From Actinomycetota bacterium (GTDB lineage: Bacteria; Actinomycetota; Acidimicrobiia; Acidimicrobiales; Poriferisodalaceae), in NCBI GenBank assembly GCA_014238065.1, contig JABABU010000026.1, positions 1 through 64,000 on the forward strand: 64,000 nucleotides of DNA, in the 5' to 3' direction. The position numbers and the translations under genes were made by a program. Shown here piece after piece: positions 42,029 through 51,054 of the stretch. A model generated the notes under the pieces. The model saw only the letters and a program-made list of their open reading frames with translations, was not told the DNA's origin and ran no database searches. Every line of letters begins with the position of its first letter. Position 1 is the stretch's first letter.

Positions 42029-42904
42029 ATGAGTTCAGACAAACGGTCACGGCAGAAGGCAGCACGAGCCGCGAGACTCGAGGCTGAGTGGAAAGCAGCC
42101 CAGGCTGCGAAGCGCCGCCGCTCTGTGATCCGGTTCACGATCATCGGGGCGATCATCGTTCTCGCCGTTGTGCTCTACAACCAGTTCACCAGCGACGACG
42201 ACGAAACAGTGGCCACGGTGACAAGCACCACAGAAGTTGCAGCGCCAACCACTGTCGCGCCAACCACGGCCGCTCCTACGACAGCTCTCCCAGAGGGCTC
42301 TACCACCGAATGCCCGGCCGAAGACGGCTCGAGCCCCAAGACAACCCAGTTCGCGGCGCCGCAGCCGCTGTGCATCGATCTGGGGGAGAAGTACGTCGCC
42401 GAATTCTCCACGACGGTTGGCTCGTTCGACGTCCTCGTCGACCCCGACGTCGACCAAGCGACGACGAACAATTTCGTCACACTGGCACGATTCCACGCCT
42501 ACGACGGCACGATCTTCCACAGGGTCATTCCTCATTTCGTCGTGCAAGGCGGCGATGTTGCTGGACTCGACGGACTCGGTGATCCCGGCTACAAATTCAC
42601 GGGTCTGCGACCAGAGCCCGGCAAGTATCGCATCGGCTCGATCGCAATGGCCAACAGCGGCTCGGACCCCAGTACGAACGGCTCGCAGTTCTTCGTGATC
42701 ACCGGCCCCTCAGGGGTGGCGCTCGGGCCGGACTTCTCGCTCTTCGGCCAGGTCATCAGCGGAATCGAAGTCCCACTGGCGATGCAGGACGTCGAGACGG
42801 GCCCCGGTGACAAGCCGGTCACCGATGTCGTGCTCGAGTCGGTGACGATCAGGGTCGCGAGCGCCGACGACATCGCCGCATACGAGGCAGCACTCGCAAG
42901 TTGA
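42029..42904 (+). CDS. Membrane-anchored cyclophilin-type peptidyl-prolyl isomerase
   Basis: A 291-residue protein from ATG 42029. A basic, alanine-rich head (RQKAARAARLEAEWK) precedes one membrane helix (about residues 34-51, VIRFTIIGAIIVLAVVLY) and a Thr/Pro/Ala-rich linker (TEVAAPTTVAPTTAAPT). The cyclophilin domain (about residues 105-275) keeps FHRVIPHFVVQGGD and GSQFFVITGP. It catalyses cis-trans prolyl isomerisation, probably outside the membrane, folding exported proteins. Confidence 0.92.
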   Translation: MSSDKRSRQKAARAARLEAEWKAAQAAKRRRSVIRFTIIGAIIVLAVVLYNQFTSDDDETVATVTSTTEVAAPTTVAPTTAAPTTALPEGSTTECPAEDGSSPKTTQFAAPQPLCIDLGEKYVAEFSTTVGSFDVLVDPDVDQATTNNFVTLARFHAYDGTIFHRVIPHFVVQGGDVAGLDGLGDPGYKFTGLRPEPGKYRIGSIAMANSGSDPSTNGSQFFVITGPSGVALGPDFSLFGQVISGIEVPLAMQDVETGPGDKPVTDVVLESVTIRVASADDIAAYEAALAS

Positions 42905-42947
42905 CAGGGCTTGCCCCAAGGGTCGAGGTGAGGCAGGATTCGCGGCG

Positions 42948-43670
42948 ATGAGTAACAGCGGTCCCATCAAACCGGTCGAACCGCCAACCACACGGTGGTC
43001 GTTTCCGCCAGCCTCAACGGCTGACGAGAACGGCCTTGTCGGCGCCGGCGCCGACCTCGAGCCCGGAACAATTCTTCACGCATATCGGAGCGGAATGTTC
43101 CCGATGCCGCTCGGCCGGACAACGGCCTGGTGGTCTCCGGATCCGCGGGCGATTCTTCCGCTGACAAACTTGCGCGTCGCTCGCTCCCTTCGCCGTTCGT
43201 GTCAGCGCTACGAGGTCAGGATGAACACCGCGTTCGAGACGGTGGTTCGGGGTTGTGCCGATCCGCATCGTCCGAATGGCTGGATCGACGAGGCCATCGT
43301 GAAGGCATATACGAACCTGCACAGTCTCGGTTGGTCGCACTCGATCGAGTGTTGGGAGAACAACGAATTGGTCGGCGGCCTGTACGGGGTGGCAATCGGT
43401 TCATTCTTCGCCGGCGAGTCGATGTTTCACACCAAGACCGATGCCTCGAAGGTGGCGCTGGTGGCGCTGGTCGACGCGATGAAGACAACGGGCGGCGCGT
43501 TACTCGATGTGCAGTGGATCACGCCCCACCTCGAGTCGTTGGGGGCTGTGGAGATACCCCGTGACGATTATCTGCCGCTACTGCACAACGCGATCCGTCG
43601 ACCGCTTGCCGGTGTCTGGCGTCAGCCCATGCGCTTCGCCCCGCGCTCCCCCGCCGGAAGAGATCTGTAG
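42948..43670 (+). CDS. aat: Leucyl/phenylalanyl-tRNA-protein transferase
   Basis: A 240-residue Aat enzyme, which adds Leu or Phe from aminoacyl-tRNA to the N-terminus of proteins with basic N-termini, marking them for ClpAP/ClpSP degradation. Signature pieces are AYRSGMFPMP, WWSPDPRAILPL, SIECWENNELVGGLYGVAIG and FFAGESMFHTKTDASKVAL, then LLDVQWITPHLESLG. The N-terminal 30 residues are unstructured. Aat is common in this actinobacterial lineage. Confidence 0.95.
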   Translation: MSNSGPIKPVEPPTTRWSFPPASTADENGLVGAGADLEPGTILHAYRSGMFPMPLGRTTAWWSPDPRAILPLTNLRVARSLRRSCQRYEVRMNTAFETVVRGCADPHRPNGWIDEAIVKAYTNLHSLGWSHSIECWENNELVGGLYGVAIGSFFAGESMFHTKTDASKVALVALVDAMKTTGGALLDVQWITPHLESLGAVEIPRDDYLPLLHNAIRRPLAGVWRQPMRFAPRSPAGRDL

Positions 43671-43717
43671 CGACGCCACATTCGCAACCGGGTGCTTCAG
43701 TGGCCGACAATAGGGGA

Positions 43718-45682
43718 ATGACCGAATCAACAGCGGCGAACGCAAAAGATCGCCCTTGGATGATGCGAACCTATTCGGGTCACTCGACCGCCGAAGCGAG
43801 CAACGAGCTGTATCGGACGAACCTGTCCAAGGGTCAGACTGGCCTCTCGATTGCTTTCGATCTGCCAACGCAGACCGGCTACGACCCCGGCGACGCGTTG
43901 GCTCGCGGCGAGGTCGGCAAAGTCGGCGTACCAGTTGCTCACATTGGTCACATGAAGACGCTGCTCGACCGGATTCCGTTGGGCGAGATGAACACATCAA
44001 TGACCATCAACGCTCCTGCAGCGTGGCTGTTGGCGCTGTACATCGCCGTCGCCGAGGACCAGGGAATCGCGACGGACGAGCTGCGCGGCACAACACAGAA
44101 CGACATCGTCAAGGAGTACCTGAGCCGCGGCACTCACATCTTCCCGCCGGAGCCGAGCCGTCGGTTGATCGTCGACATGATCGCCTACTGCTCCGAGCAC
44201 GTTCCGAAGTGGAACCCCGTGAACGTGTGCAGCTACCACCTGCAAGAGGCCGGAGCAACGCCGGTCCAGGAGCTGGCCTACGCGCTGGCAAACGCCATCG
44301 GCATTCTCGATGCCGTCAAGGACAGCGGTCAGATACCTCCCGATCGGTTCGACCAGGTCGTCGGCAGCATTTCTTTCTTTGCGAACGCCAGCATCCGTTT
44401 CGTCGAAGAGATGTGCAAGATGCGCGCGTTCACGTCGATGTGGGAGTCGATCACGCGCGAACGCTATGGCGTCACCGACCCGAAAATGCGTCGATTCCGA
44501 TACGGCGTACAAGTGAACTCTCTCGGCCTGACCGAAGCACAACCGGAGAACAACGCTCAACGCATCGTGCTGGAACAGCTCGGGGTGACCTTGTCGAAGC
44601 GTGGCAGAGCACGCTCGCTTCAACTCCCGACATGGAACGAGGCTCTCGGTTTGCCTCGCCCATGGGATCAACAATGGTCGCTCAGGATGCAACAGGTGTT
44701 GGCGTGGGAATCTGACCTGCTCGAGTACGAGGACATTTTCGACGGGTCCTACGTGGTCGAAGCCAAGACAGCCGAACTGATCGAAGCCGCCTCCTCCGAA
44801 CTCGAAGAAGTTCTCGACCTCGGAGGCGTCTTCGAGGCGATCGACGAACTCAAGCAGCGCCTCGTGACCTCCCACACCCAGCGGATCCGCGACATCGAAA
44901 GCGGTGACCAGGTCGTTGTCGGCGTGAACGCTTTCACCGAAGCGACACCGTCGCCGCTGGACTCGGCCGACAACATTCTTCGTGTCGACCCGGCGCATGA
45001 GCAGGCTATGGTCGAACAGCTCATCCGCTGGCGGGATGAACGTGACAACGAAGCTGCCACCGAGGCCCTCGACGAGTTGCGTCGCGTCGCCCTGAGCGAC
45101 GAGAACATCATGCCGGCATCGATCGGCGCTGCGAAGGCCGGCGTCACCACGGGTGAATGGGCCAGTACTCTGCGGGAGGTGTTCGGCGAGTACCGGGCAC
45201 CGACGGGTGTCTCAGGAGCGAGCAGCCTGAGCACAGGTCTCGTCGAAGTAGCGAACCGCATCAAGAAATGGACCGACGGTCCACCGCGGCTGCTCATTGC
45301 CAAGCCAGGCCTCGACGGCCATTCCAACGGTGCAGAGCAGATCGCTGTTGCCGCCAGGGACGCGGGAATGGAAGTGATCTACGACGGTATCCGGGTGACG
45401 GCCAGCCACATCGCCGCTACAGCCCGAGACGAAGACGTCGACGTCATCGGCTTGTCGATCCTCTCCGGATCGCATCTCGAACTCGTTCCCGAAGTCATCA
45501 GAGAGCTCACATCAGTGGGCGTTGACACACCTGTCGTACTCGGCGGCATCATTCCCGCTGCCGACCAGAGAACAATGCTCGACGCCGGAGTCGTCAGGGT
45601 GTACACGCCCAAGGACTATGAGCTCGCTGGCATCATGTCCGACATCGCCGACATCGCCGAGGCACGCCGCCGCGATTCGTGA
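43718..45682 (+). CDS. Ethylmalonyl-CoA mutase (MeaA-like, B12-dependent)
   Basis: A 654-residue single-chain acyl-CoA mutase from ATG 43718; a GTG at 43700 is possible, but the MTES...DRPWMMRTYSGHST opening matches the MeaA group. Residues 1-510 are the TIM-barrel substrate domain (SIAFDLPTQTGYDPGDAL, then EYLSRGTHIFPPEPSRR). Residues about 525-650 are the B12-binding domain with KPGLDGHSNGAEQIAVAARD, whose DxHxxG pattern binds cobalamin base-off. It converts ethylmalonyl-CoA to methylsuccinyl-CoA. The alternative, methylmalonyl-CoA mutase, is less likely given the MeaA-like sequence. Confidence 0.82.
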   Translation: MTESTAANAKDRPWMMRTYSGHSTAEASNELYRTNLSKGQTGLSIAFDLPTQTGYDPGDALARGEVGKVGVPVAHIGHMKTLLDRIPLGEMNTSMTINAPAAWLLALYIAVAEDQGIATDELRGTTQNDIVKEYLSRGTHIFPPEPSRRLIVDMIAYCSEHVPKWNPVNVCSYHLQEAGATPVQELAYALANAIGILDAVKDSGQIPPDRFDQVVGSISFFANASIRFVEEMCKMRAFTSMWESITRERYGVTDPKMRRFRYGVQVNSLGLTEAQPENNAQRIVLEQLGVTLSKRGRARSLQLPTWNEALGLPRPWDQQWSLRMQQVLAWESDLLEYEDIFDGSYVVEAKTAELIEAASSELEEVLDLGGVFEAIDELKQRLVTSHTQRIRDIESGDQVVVGVNAFTEATPSPLDSADNILRVDPAHEQAMVEQLIRWRDERDNEAATEALDELRRVALSDENIMPASIGAAKAGVTTGEWASTLREVFGEYRAPTGVSGASSLSTGLVEVANRIKKWTDGPPRLLIAKPGLDGHSNGAEQIAVAARDAGMEVIYDGIRVTASHIAATARDEDVDVIGLSILSGSHLELVPEVIRELTSVGVDTPVVLGGIIPAADQRTMLDAGVVRVYTPKDYELAGIMSDIADIAEARRRDS

Positions 45683-45748
45683 CCCGAGGTGCTTGATCCT
45701 CAGGTCAAAACCCCTCAGTCCTCACACACCGGTAACCGATAGAGTCAC

Positions 45749-45772
45749 AGGGTTCAGTGATCACTGAACCCT
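45749..45772. terminator. 24-bp perfect palindrome between the mutase and GGDEF genes
   Basis: The half AGGGTTCAGTGA (45749-45760) is exactly repeated in inverse as TCACTGAACCCT (45761-45772), with no loop. It is 67 nt after the mutase stop and followed by TTTG. It could fold into a terminator hairpin or serve as a dimer-binding operator. It overlaps a possible GTG start at 45757, which makes ATG 45796 the better start for the next gene. Confidence 0.55.
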
Positions 45773-45795
45773 TTGTCGCCTGGAATGGGACGGGA

Positions 45796-46509
45796 ATGAG
45801 CAAAGACCAACGTTCGCAAGCGACGGTCATCGATCGACGCGGTTTGGTGGGTTTCTCCGCCGGCCTCGCCGGCTTCGGGATCGGGCTTGGTGCGGTAGTT
45901 CTCGATGTCGTCATACTCGGGCTCGTCGCCGGTGTGTGCTCGTTCATCAGCGCCCTCACCATCGTGAGGGCTCCTGGAAAGCCGGCGTCGAGCGGTCGTC
46001 GCGAGGGTGACTTTGCACTCACCGACGGACAACCCGTCGGCGTTGCGCCTGCCCGCTCCGAGACTCAACGCGACCAGACTCCGCTTCTCCCCGCCGACTA
46101 CTTCGAAATCGCAGCACGAAGCCGTGTGGTGGCTGCCCGACGATTCCTCAAGCCCCTGGCCGTGATACGCCTGAGCATCACTGGCGACGACGGCGGTGGA
46201 TTGACTGGCGACGATGATGTCGCGAACGTTTTCGCAACGACTCTCCGCGAGTGCGACACCGCATGCATTCTGAGCGACAGCGAGATCGGTCTCGTACTCG
46301 AGGACACGCCCGAGAACGGTGCCATCTGGGTCGTCGAACGACTTCGCAGAGCCCTGCCAGAGAACCTCGAATGTCGTCTGCGAGCCGGTGTTGCGTGCTA
46401 TCCGGCCCACGCCATGGAAGCGAACGAGCTGCTCGGGCAGGTCGATCTTGCTCTCGAGCGAGCGAGCGAGTGGACTCAGGATCGCATCGAGGTCGCTCGC
46501 GCCGACTGA
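45796..46509 (+). CDS. Membrane protein with degenerate GGDEF domain
   Basis: A 237-residue protein from ATG 45796. Two hydrophobic helices (about residues 15-38 and 42-56, GLVGFSAGLAGFGIGLGAVV onwards) precede a linker and a GGDEF-like domain (about 85-225). Strands and helices of the fold are kept (FLKPLAVIRLSITGDD, then ENLECRLRAGVACYPAH), but the signature position reads SDSEI (CILSDSEIGLVLED) in place of GGDEF, so diguanylate cyclase activity is not expected. It may bind c-di-GMP or GTP, or act only as a scaffold. Confidence 0.7.
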   Translation: MSKDQRSQATVIDRRGLVGFSAGLAGFGIGLGAVVLDVVILGLVAGVCSFISALTIVRAPGKPASSGRREGDFALTDGQPVGVAPARSETQRDQTPLLPADYFEIAARSRVVAARRFLKPLAVIRLSITGDDGGGLTGDDDVANVFATTLRECDTACILSDSEIGLVLEDTPENGAIWVVERLRRALPENLECRLRAGVACYPAHAMEANELLGQVDLALERASEWTQDRIEVARAD

Positions 46510-46522
46510 TGAGCGCGCCGCG

Positions 46523-46693
46523 TTAGCGGTGGGTGGCCCACCCGGGGTTCGGTTGCCAGCTCCTACCGCTGAAGCGCCACGCGCTCTGCCGCGGGACCGG
46601 AGCAACCGATTCCTGCTGGCGGGGCCACAGCAATTCGAGGGCCGCGGCGATGGCGCCGGCCTCTTCATCAGTCGCCTGGGGATGGACTCTCAC
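46523..46693 (-). CDS. accE: Acyl-CoA carboxylase epsilon subunit
   Basis: A 56-residue protein, too short for most gene finders, from GTG 46693 overlapping the carboxyltransferase stop by 4 nt. It reads MRVHPQATDEEAGAIAAALE, then a linker and the conserved Trp-rich tail (SAWRFSGRSWQPNPGWATH). This two-part layout is that of the epsilon subunits of actinobacterial acyl-CoA/propionyl-CoA carboxylases, which stabilise the alpha-beta core. It confirms the beta subunit next to it as an acyl-CoA carboxylase. Confidence 0.85.
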   Translation of the reverse strand: MRVHPQATDEEAGAIAAALELLWPRQQESVAPVPRQSAWRFSGRSWQPNPGWATHR

Positions 46694-48231
46694 AGCGGCA
46701 CATTTCCGTGCTTGCGCTTCGGAAGACTCTCGCGCTTGCTACGGAGCATCCTGAATCCCTGCACGACCTTGCGGCGAGTTTCGACCGGGTCGATCACGTC
46801 ATCGACATAGCCGCGCTCGGCGGCAACATACGGGTTGGCATATCGCTCGGTGTACTCCTCGACCAGCTCGTCCCGCTTGGCAATGGGATCGGCAGCTTGC
46901 TGCAGTTCCCGCCGGTTGAGAATCTCGACCGCTCCCTGCGGACCCATCACCGCAAGCTCGGCTGACGGCCAGGCGAGTGAAATATCCGAGCCGACAGACT
47001 TCGAATCCATCACCACGTACGCGCCGCCATAGGCCTTGCGCGTGATGACCTGGATCCTCGGAACCGTTGCTTCACAGTACGCATACAACAACTTTGCGCC
47101 ATGACGAATGATGCCGCCGTGTTCCTGGTCGACGCCCGGCAAGAATCCTGGAACATCGACGAAGGTGAGCAACGGCAGGTTGAAAGCGTCGCAGAATCGG
47201 ACGAAACGGGCGGCCTTCTCGGAGGCATCGATGTTGAGGACTCCCGCCAACATCATCGGCTGATTGCCGACAACCCCGACCGGGTGACCGTCGATTCGGG
47301 CGAATCCACACACGATGCTGCCACCGAAACTGGCGTGATATTCGAGGAATTCGCCGTCGTCCACGACCTCACCGATCACGCTCTTCATGTCGTACGGCAT
47401 GTTCGAACTGTCCGGCATGAACGTCGACAGCGCATCACAAGGACGGTCTGGATCGTCAGTGCACTCGACGGCGGGCGGCGCGTCGAGGTTGTTGGCAGGC
47501 AGAAAACTCAGTAGGTACCTGACGTCCTCGAGTACCGCCTGCTCGTCGTCAGCGACAAACGTTGCAACACCGGACTTCGAAGCGTGACTCATCGCGCCAC
47601 CCAGCTCCTCGAGGCTGACATCCTCGCCAGTGACGGTCTTGACGACGTCGGGGCCCGTGATGAACATGTGGCTCGACTCGCGAACCATGAAGATGAAATC
47701 GGTCATCGCAGGCGAATACACGGCACCACCTGCGCATGGGCCGAGGACGACGCTGATCTGAGGAATCACGCCAGACGCCTTCACGTTGCGACGGAAGATG
47801 CCGCCGTACGAAGCAAGTGAGACGACGCCTTCCTGGATTCGAGCGCCTGCGCCGTCATTGAGCCCGATCATCGGTGCGCCGACGCTCTCGGCCAAGTCCA
47901 TCACCTTGTGGATCTTCTCTGCGAACACCTCGCCGAGCGCACCACCGAACACAGTGAAGTCCTGACTGAAGACGAAAACCTTTCGACCTTCGACGGTTCC
48001 CCACCCGGTGATGACGCCGTCAGTGTACGGACGCTCCGGAAGGCCAACCTCGTGGGCTCGATGGCGCGACAACATGTCCAGTTCGTGGAATGAGCCCGGA
48101 TCGAGCAAAACGTCGATGCGCTCGCGCGCCAGCATCTTGCCCTTCTCGTGCTGGCGTTGCACCGAACGCTCTGACCCGGCGTGAAGCGCTTCCTCCTTGC
48201 GCTTCTGGAGGTCGTCTATTCGGCTCGACAT
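46690..48231 (-). CDS. Acyl-CoA (propionyl-CoA type) carboxylase beta subunit, carboxyltransferase
   Basis: A carboxyltransferase of about 513 residues from ATG 48231 (a TTG at 48252 also fits). N-terminal domain: KMLARERIDVLLDPGSFHELD, then ITGWGTVEGRKVFVFSQDFT, GLNDGAGARIQEGVVSL and the oxyanion region VLGPCAGGAVYSP. C-terminal domain: FVDVPGFLPGVDQEHGGIIR and SKSVGSDISLAWPSAELAVMG. It transfers carboxyl from biotin to acyl-CoA, giving methylmalonyl-CoA or malonyl-CoA; the biotin subunit is not in the window. Downstream accE and a nearby ethylmalonyl-CoA mutase fit carboxylated short-acyl-CoA metabolism. Confidence 0.93.
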   Translation of the reverse strand: MSSRIDDLQKRKEEALHAGSERSVQRQHEKGKMLARERIDVLLDPGSFHELDMLSRHRAHEVGLPERPYTDGVITGWGTVEGRKVFVFSQDFTVFGGALGEVFAEKIHKVMDLAESVGAPMIGLNDGAGARIQEGVVSLASYGGIFRRNVKASGVIPQISVVLGPCAGGAVYSPAMTDFIFMVRESSHMFITGPDVVKTVTGEDVSLEELGGAMSHASKSGVATFVADDEQAVLEDVRYLLSFLPANNLDAPPAVECTDDPDRPCDALSTFMPDSSNMPYDMKSVIGEVVDDGEFLEYHASFGGSIVCGFARIDGHPVGVVGNQPMMLAGVLNIDASEKAARFVRFCDAFNLPLLTFVDVPGFLPGVDQEHGGIIRHGAKLLYAYCEATVPRIQVITRKAYGGAYVVMDSKSVGSDISLAWPSAELAVMGPQGAVEILNRRELQQAADPIAKRDELVEEYTERYANPYVAAERGYVDDVIDPVETRRKVVQGFRMLRSKRESLPKRKHGNVPL

Positions 48232-48284
48232 CGACTGATCTGACACAGCCAATGATCGTAGCGCTGCAGGTATCGACCACCTTC

Positions 48285-48950
48285 ATGGCCATTGACCGGA
48301 TTCACCCGTACCATCACCCGGTGTTTCAGATCCCCCCTGCTTCGGCCTTGCCGTCGAGGCTCCCGTCGCTGCTCATCGGGCTCGTGTGTTTCGGTGTCGG
48401 CATCGGGATGATGGTCCAAGCCGACCTTGGAATCAGCTCGTGGGATGTTTTCCATCAAGGTCTGAGTGAGCAATTCGGTCCTTCGATCGGCACTTTCAAC
48501 ATCGTCGTCGGAGCGGTCCTCTTGATCCTGTTCTGGCCACTCGGCGAGAAGATCGGTCTCGGAACCGCTCTCAACGTGATGTGTATCGGCCCTGTAGTCG
48601 ACCTGTTCGTCGAGCTGGTCGACACCCCGGAGTCATCGGTGCTGCGTTGGCTCTTGATGTTCTGTGGGCCACTGGTGGTCGGCATGGGGAGTGGGCTGTA
48701 CATCGGCGCTGGACTCGGGCCAGGCCCTCGCGACGGACTCATGACCGGGATCGCCAGGCGAGGCCCAGCACTCTGGAAGGCGAGAACAGTCATCGAACTG
48801 AGCGTTCTCTGCATCGGGTTCGCGCTCGGCGGCTCGCTCGGGTTCGGAACAGTGTGGTTCGCCGTGTCAATCGGGCCATTCGTGCAGTTCTTCCTGCGGC
48901 GCCTGACATTCTTGCCGGCAATCGGCGGGGCAAGCGCACCGATTTCCTAG
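48285..48950 (+). CDS. YczE/YitT-family integral membrane protein
   Basis: A protein of about 221 residues with at least five hydrophobic segments (residues about 17-36, 60-78, 83-105, 111-133 and 165-190 from the ATG at 48285); an ATG at 48252 would add 11 residues. It carries the family-like motifs GMMVQADLGISSWDVFHQGL, GTFNIVVGAVLLILFW and GAGLGPGPRDGLMTGI. The YczE/YitT group has unknown transport function; its gene is divergent from the carboxylase. Confidence 0.78.
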   Translation: MAIDRIHPYHHPVFQIPPASALPSRLPSLLIGLVCFGVGIGMMVQADLGISSWDVFHQGLSEQFGPSIGTFNIVVGAVLLILFWPLGEKIGLGTALNVMCIGPVVDLFVELVDTPESSVLRWLLMFCGPLVVGMGSGLYIGAGLGPGPRDGLMTGIARRGPALWKARTVIELSVLCIGFALGGSLGFGTVWFAVSIGPFVQFFLRRLTFLPAIGGASAPIS

Positions 48951-48980
48951 CGGACGAGCTGTGGAAACAAGCGCAGCCTG

Positions 48981-49847
48981 TCAGCTCAGATCGAGGCCGA
49001 ACAGCTCGGAAAAGCGGGCCGCATAGGCATCATCATCGGCAACGTTTCCAAGCGAAATCCACTGCTCATCACTTATGGCCAGCCGCCGCGACGAGAGCTC
49101 GGGGCCGCCCCAGCCGCACGTGTACCTGAGCCTGGGCTTCGAGGTGGTCACGATCTCGTGAATGACTTCGGCCACTTCACTCGGGTGTCCTGGGTCCTTC
49201 AGACCGGCCATGTACATCGCGAACATTCGCCGGTAGATCGCGTCGTACGCGCCACTCTCGTTGGGTGCCTCGGTGTTCTTGGCGAGGATGGCCGTCTTCA
49301 CGATTCCGGGCTCGATCAACGCCACTCGAACACCCTGATCGGCGACCTCGACCGCCAACTCCTCGGTCAGACCCTCGAGGGCCCACTTCGAAGCGACGTA
49401 CGGGGCCTGGGCTATCGCGCCGACGACTCCGGCGACTGACGACACGTTGATGATGCAGCCAGAACCCCGCTCGCGCATATGCGGCATGACCGCCTGGATA
49501 CATCGGACAGCGCCATGAAGGTTGACGTCCATCACCTCGGCGAAATCTTCGATGGACGCCTCCTCGACGACGCCATTACCGCCGACACCAGCGTTGTTGA
49601 CGAGAACGTCGATGTGCCCCGCTTCGGCGACGACGCTGGCGAGGGCTGTCTCCACCGAGGCTGTATCGGTGACATCACACACAACCGGCAGGACCTCTAC
49701 TCCGGCCTCAGCCGCCATGGCTCCGAGTTTCCCTCCCTTGTCGAGGCTGCGCATCGATCCGTAGATCGTCCAGCCCTTCGCTGCGAGATCGACCGCAGCG
49801 CTTCGGCCGATCCCCGAGTTGGCACCGGTGATGAGTGCGACAGTCAT
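48981..49847 (-). CDS. Short-chain dehydrogenase/reductase
   Basis: A 288-residue classical SDR. Cofactor loop ITGANSGIGRSAAVDLA, the NNAGVGG motif, active-site Ser in IINVSSVAGVVG and YVASKWA (Tyr-x-x-x-Lys of the classical type). The C-terminal tail is 50 residues long and carries a conserved-looking SSRRLAISDEQW. Oxidoreductase with NAD(P); substrate unknown. A TAGCTT box lies 6 nt before its ATG. Confidence 0.92.
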   Translation of the reverse strand: MTVALITGANSGIGRSAAVDLAAKGWTIYGSMRSLDKGGKLGAMAAEAGVEVLPVVCDVTDTASVETALASVVAEAGHIDVLVNNAGVGGNGVVEEASIEDFAEVMDVNLHGAVRCIQAVMPHMRERGSGCIINVSSVAGVVGAIAQAPYVASKWALEGLTEELAVEVADQGVRVALIEPGIVKTAILAKNTEAPNESGAYDAIYRRMFAMYMAGLKDPGHPSEVAEVIHEIVTTSKPRLRYTCGWGGPELSSRRLAISDEQWISLGNVADDDAYAARFSELFGLDLS

Positions 49848-49853
49848 GGTTGG

Positions 49854-49859
49854 AAGCTA
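49854..49859 (-). promoter_or_regulatory. Probable leaderless -10 box of the SDR gene (TAGCTT)
   Basis: On the minus strand TAGCTT is followed by exactly 6 nt and ATG 49847; no ribosome binding site is present. Confidence 0.45.
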
Positions 49860-49906
49860 CTCGGTCGGTTCGGGCAGCCCATCGCCTGGTGCGCGAAGCT
49901 CACGTC

Positions 49907-50986
49907 GTGGCAGAAGTCAGCCCGTTGCCGGTCACCTCCCCCCTCAAGCCGATGCTGGCGAAGGTGATCGAGAAGTTCCCTGACGACGACACGTTCTTCT
50001 ACGAACCGAAATGGGACGGTTTCAGATGTGTCGTGTTCAAGAACGGCGCCGACGTCGAACTCGGAAGCCGCAACGAGCGCCCCCTCAACCGCTACTTCCC
50101 CGAGCTGCTCGAACCGTTGAGAATCCAGTTACCTGATCGGTGCGTTGTGGACGGCGAAATCGTGATGCCATCGCCGAACGGGCTCGACTTCGACGCTCTG
50201 CAGCAACGGATCCATCCTGCGGAGTCAAGGGTGAATCGACTGGCCGCTGAGACACCGGCTTCATTCGTGGCTTTCGACATCCTTGCTCTCGGCGCCGACG
50301 ATCTCATGAACACTCCACTCAGGGAACGGCGAGAGGTGCTCGAACGGTCGCTGAGCGGCGCGACCCCTCCTCTGTATCTGACCCCGACCTCGACGTCCCG
50401 CGAGATCGGCGAGGACTGGTTCTCCCGCTTCGAGGGCGCCGGCCTCGACGGCGTCATTGCGAAACCAGTCGATGGGGTCTACGAGCCGGACAAACGGCGC
50501 TGGTTCAAACTCAAGCCCCGACGCACTGCCGACTGTGTCGTCGCAGGATTCCGCTGGCACAAAGCTCGGGACGGAGTCGGGTCGATGATGCTCGGGCTCC
50601 ATGATGACGAAGGGACGCTCTGCCACGTCGGCGTGTGTACGAGTTTCAGCGCGAAACGGCGCGGTGAACTGGTTGACGAACTCGATCCCTACAGGGAGAA
50701 CGCATTCGACGGCCACCCGTGGCGTGACTGGGCCGGGGCCGAGACCCACTCGAAAAAGCGGACTCCTGGCACCCAGAGTCGATGGTCCGCAGGCAAGTCG
50801 ACGGCGTGGGAGCCTGTACGGCCCGAACTCGTCGTCGAGGTCATCTACGACCAACTGCAGGGCACACGCTTCCGCCATTCGGCCCGCTTCGTCACCTGGC
50901 GCCACGACCGCGACCCGAAGTCGTGTACCTACGACCAGCTCATCGTCGCCCCCGCAAGAGAGCTGGGCGAAATTTTCACAAGTTGA
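49907..50986 (+). CDS. ATP-dependent DNA ligase (LigC/LigD-ligase-domain type)
   Basis: A 359-residue ligase from GTG 49907. Motif I holds the adenylated lysine in YEPKWDGFRC, motif III is SFVAFDILALG, motif IV GLDGVIAKP and motif V RRWFKLKPRRTADC. The C-terminal OB domain (WRWK region, then PELVVEVIYDQLQG) is present. There is no attached polymerase or nuclease domain, so this is a stand-alone ligase that can act in base-excision or back-up end-joining repair. No Ku gene is in the window. Confidence 0.92.
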   Translation: MAEVSPLPVTSPLKPMLAKVIEKFPDDDTFFYEPKWDGFRCVVFKNGADVELGSRNERPLNRYFPELLEPLRIQLPDRCVVDGEIVMPSPNGLDFDALQQRIHPAESRVNRLAAETPASFVAFDILALGADDLMNTPLRERREVLERSLSGATPPLYLTPTSTSREIGEDWFSRFEGAGLDGVIAKPVDGVYEPDKRRWFKLKPRRTADCVVAGFRWHKARDGVGSMMLGLHDDEGTLCHVGVCTSFSAKRRGELVDELDPYRENAFDGHPWRDWAGAETHSKKRTPGTQSRWSAGKSTAWEPVRPELVVEVIYDQLQGTRFRHSARFVTWRHDRDPKSCTYDQLIVAPARELGEIFTS

Positions 50987-51054
50987 GTGATTGCGGGGTC
51001 GACCTGGCTCACAAGGCGACCGGGTATGCCTTGAGGTCGCGTGACTGCCACGAA

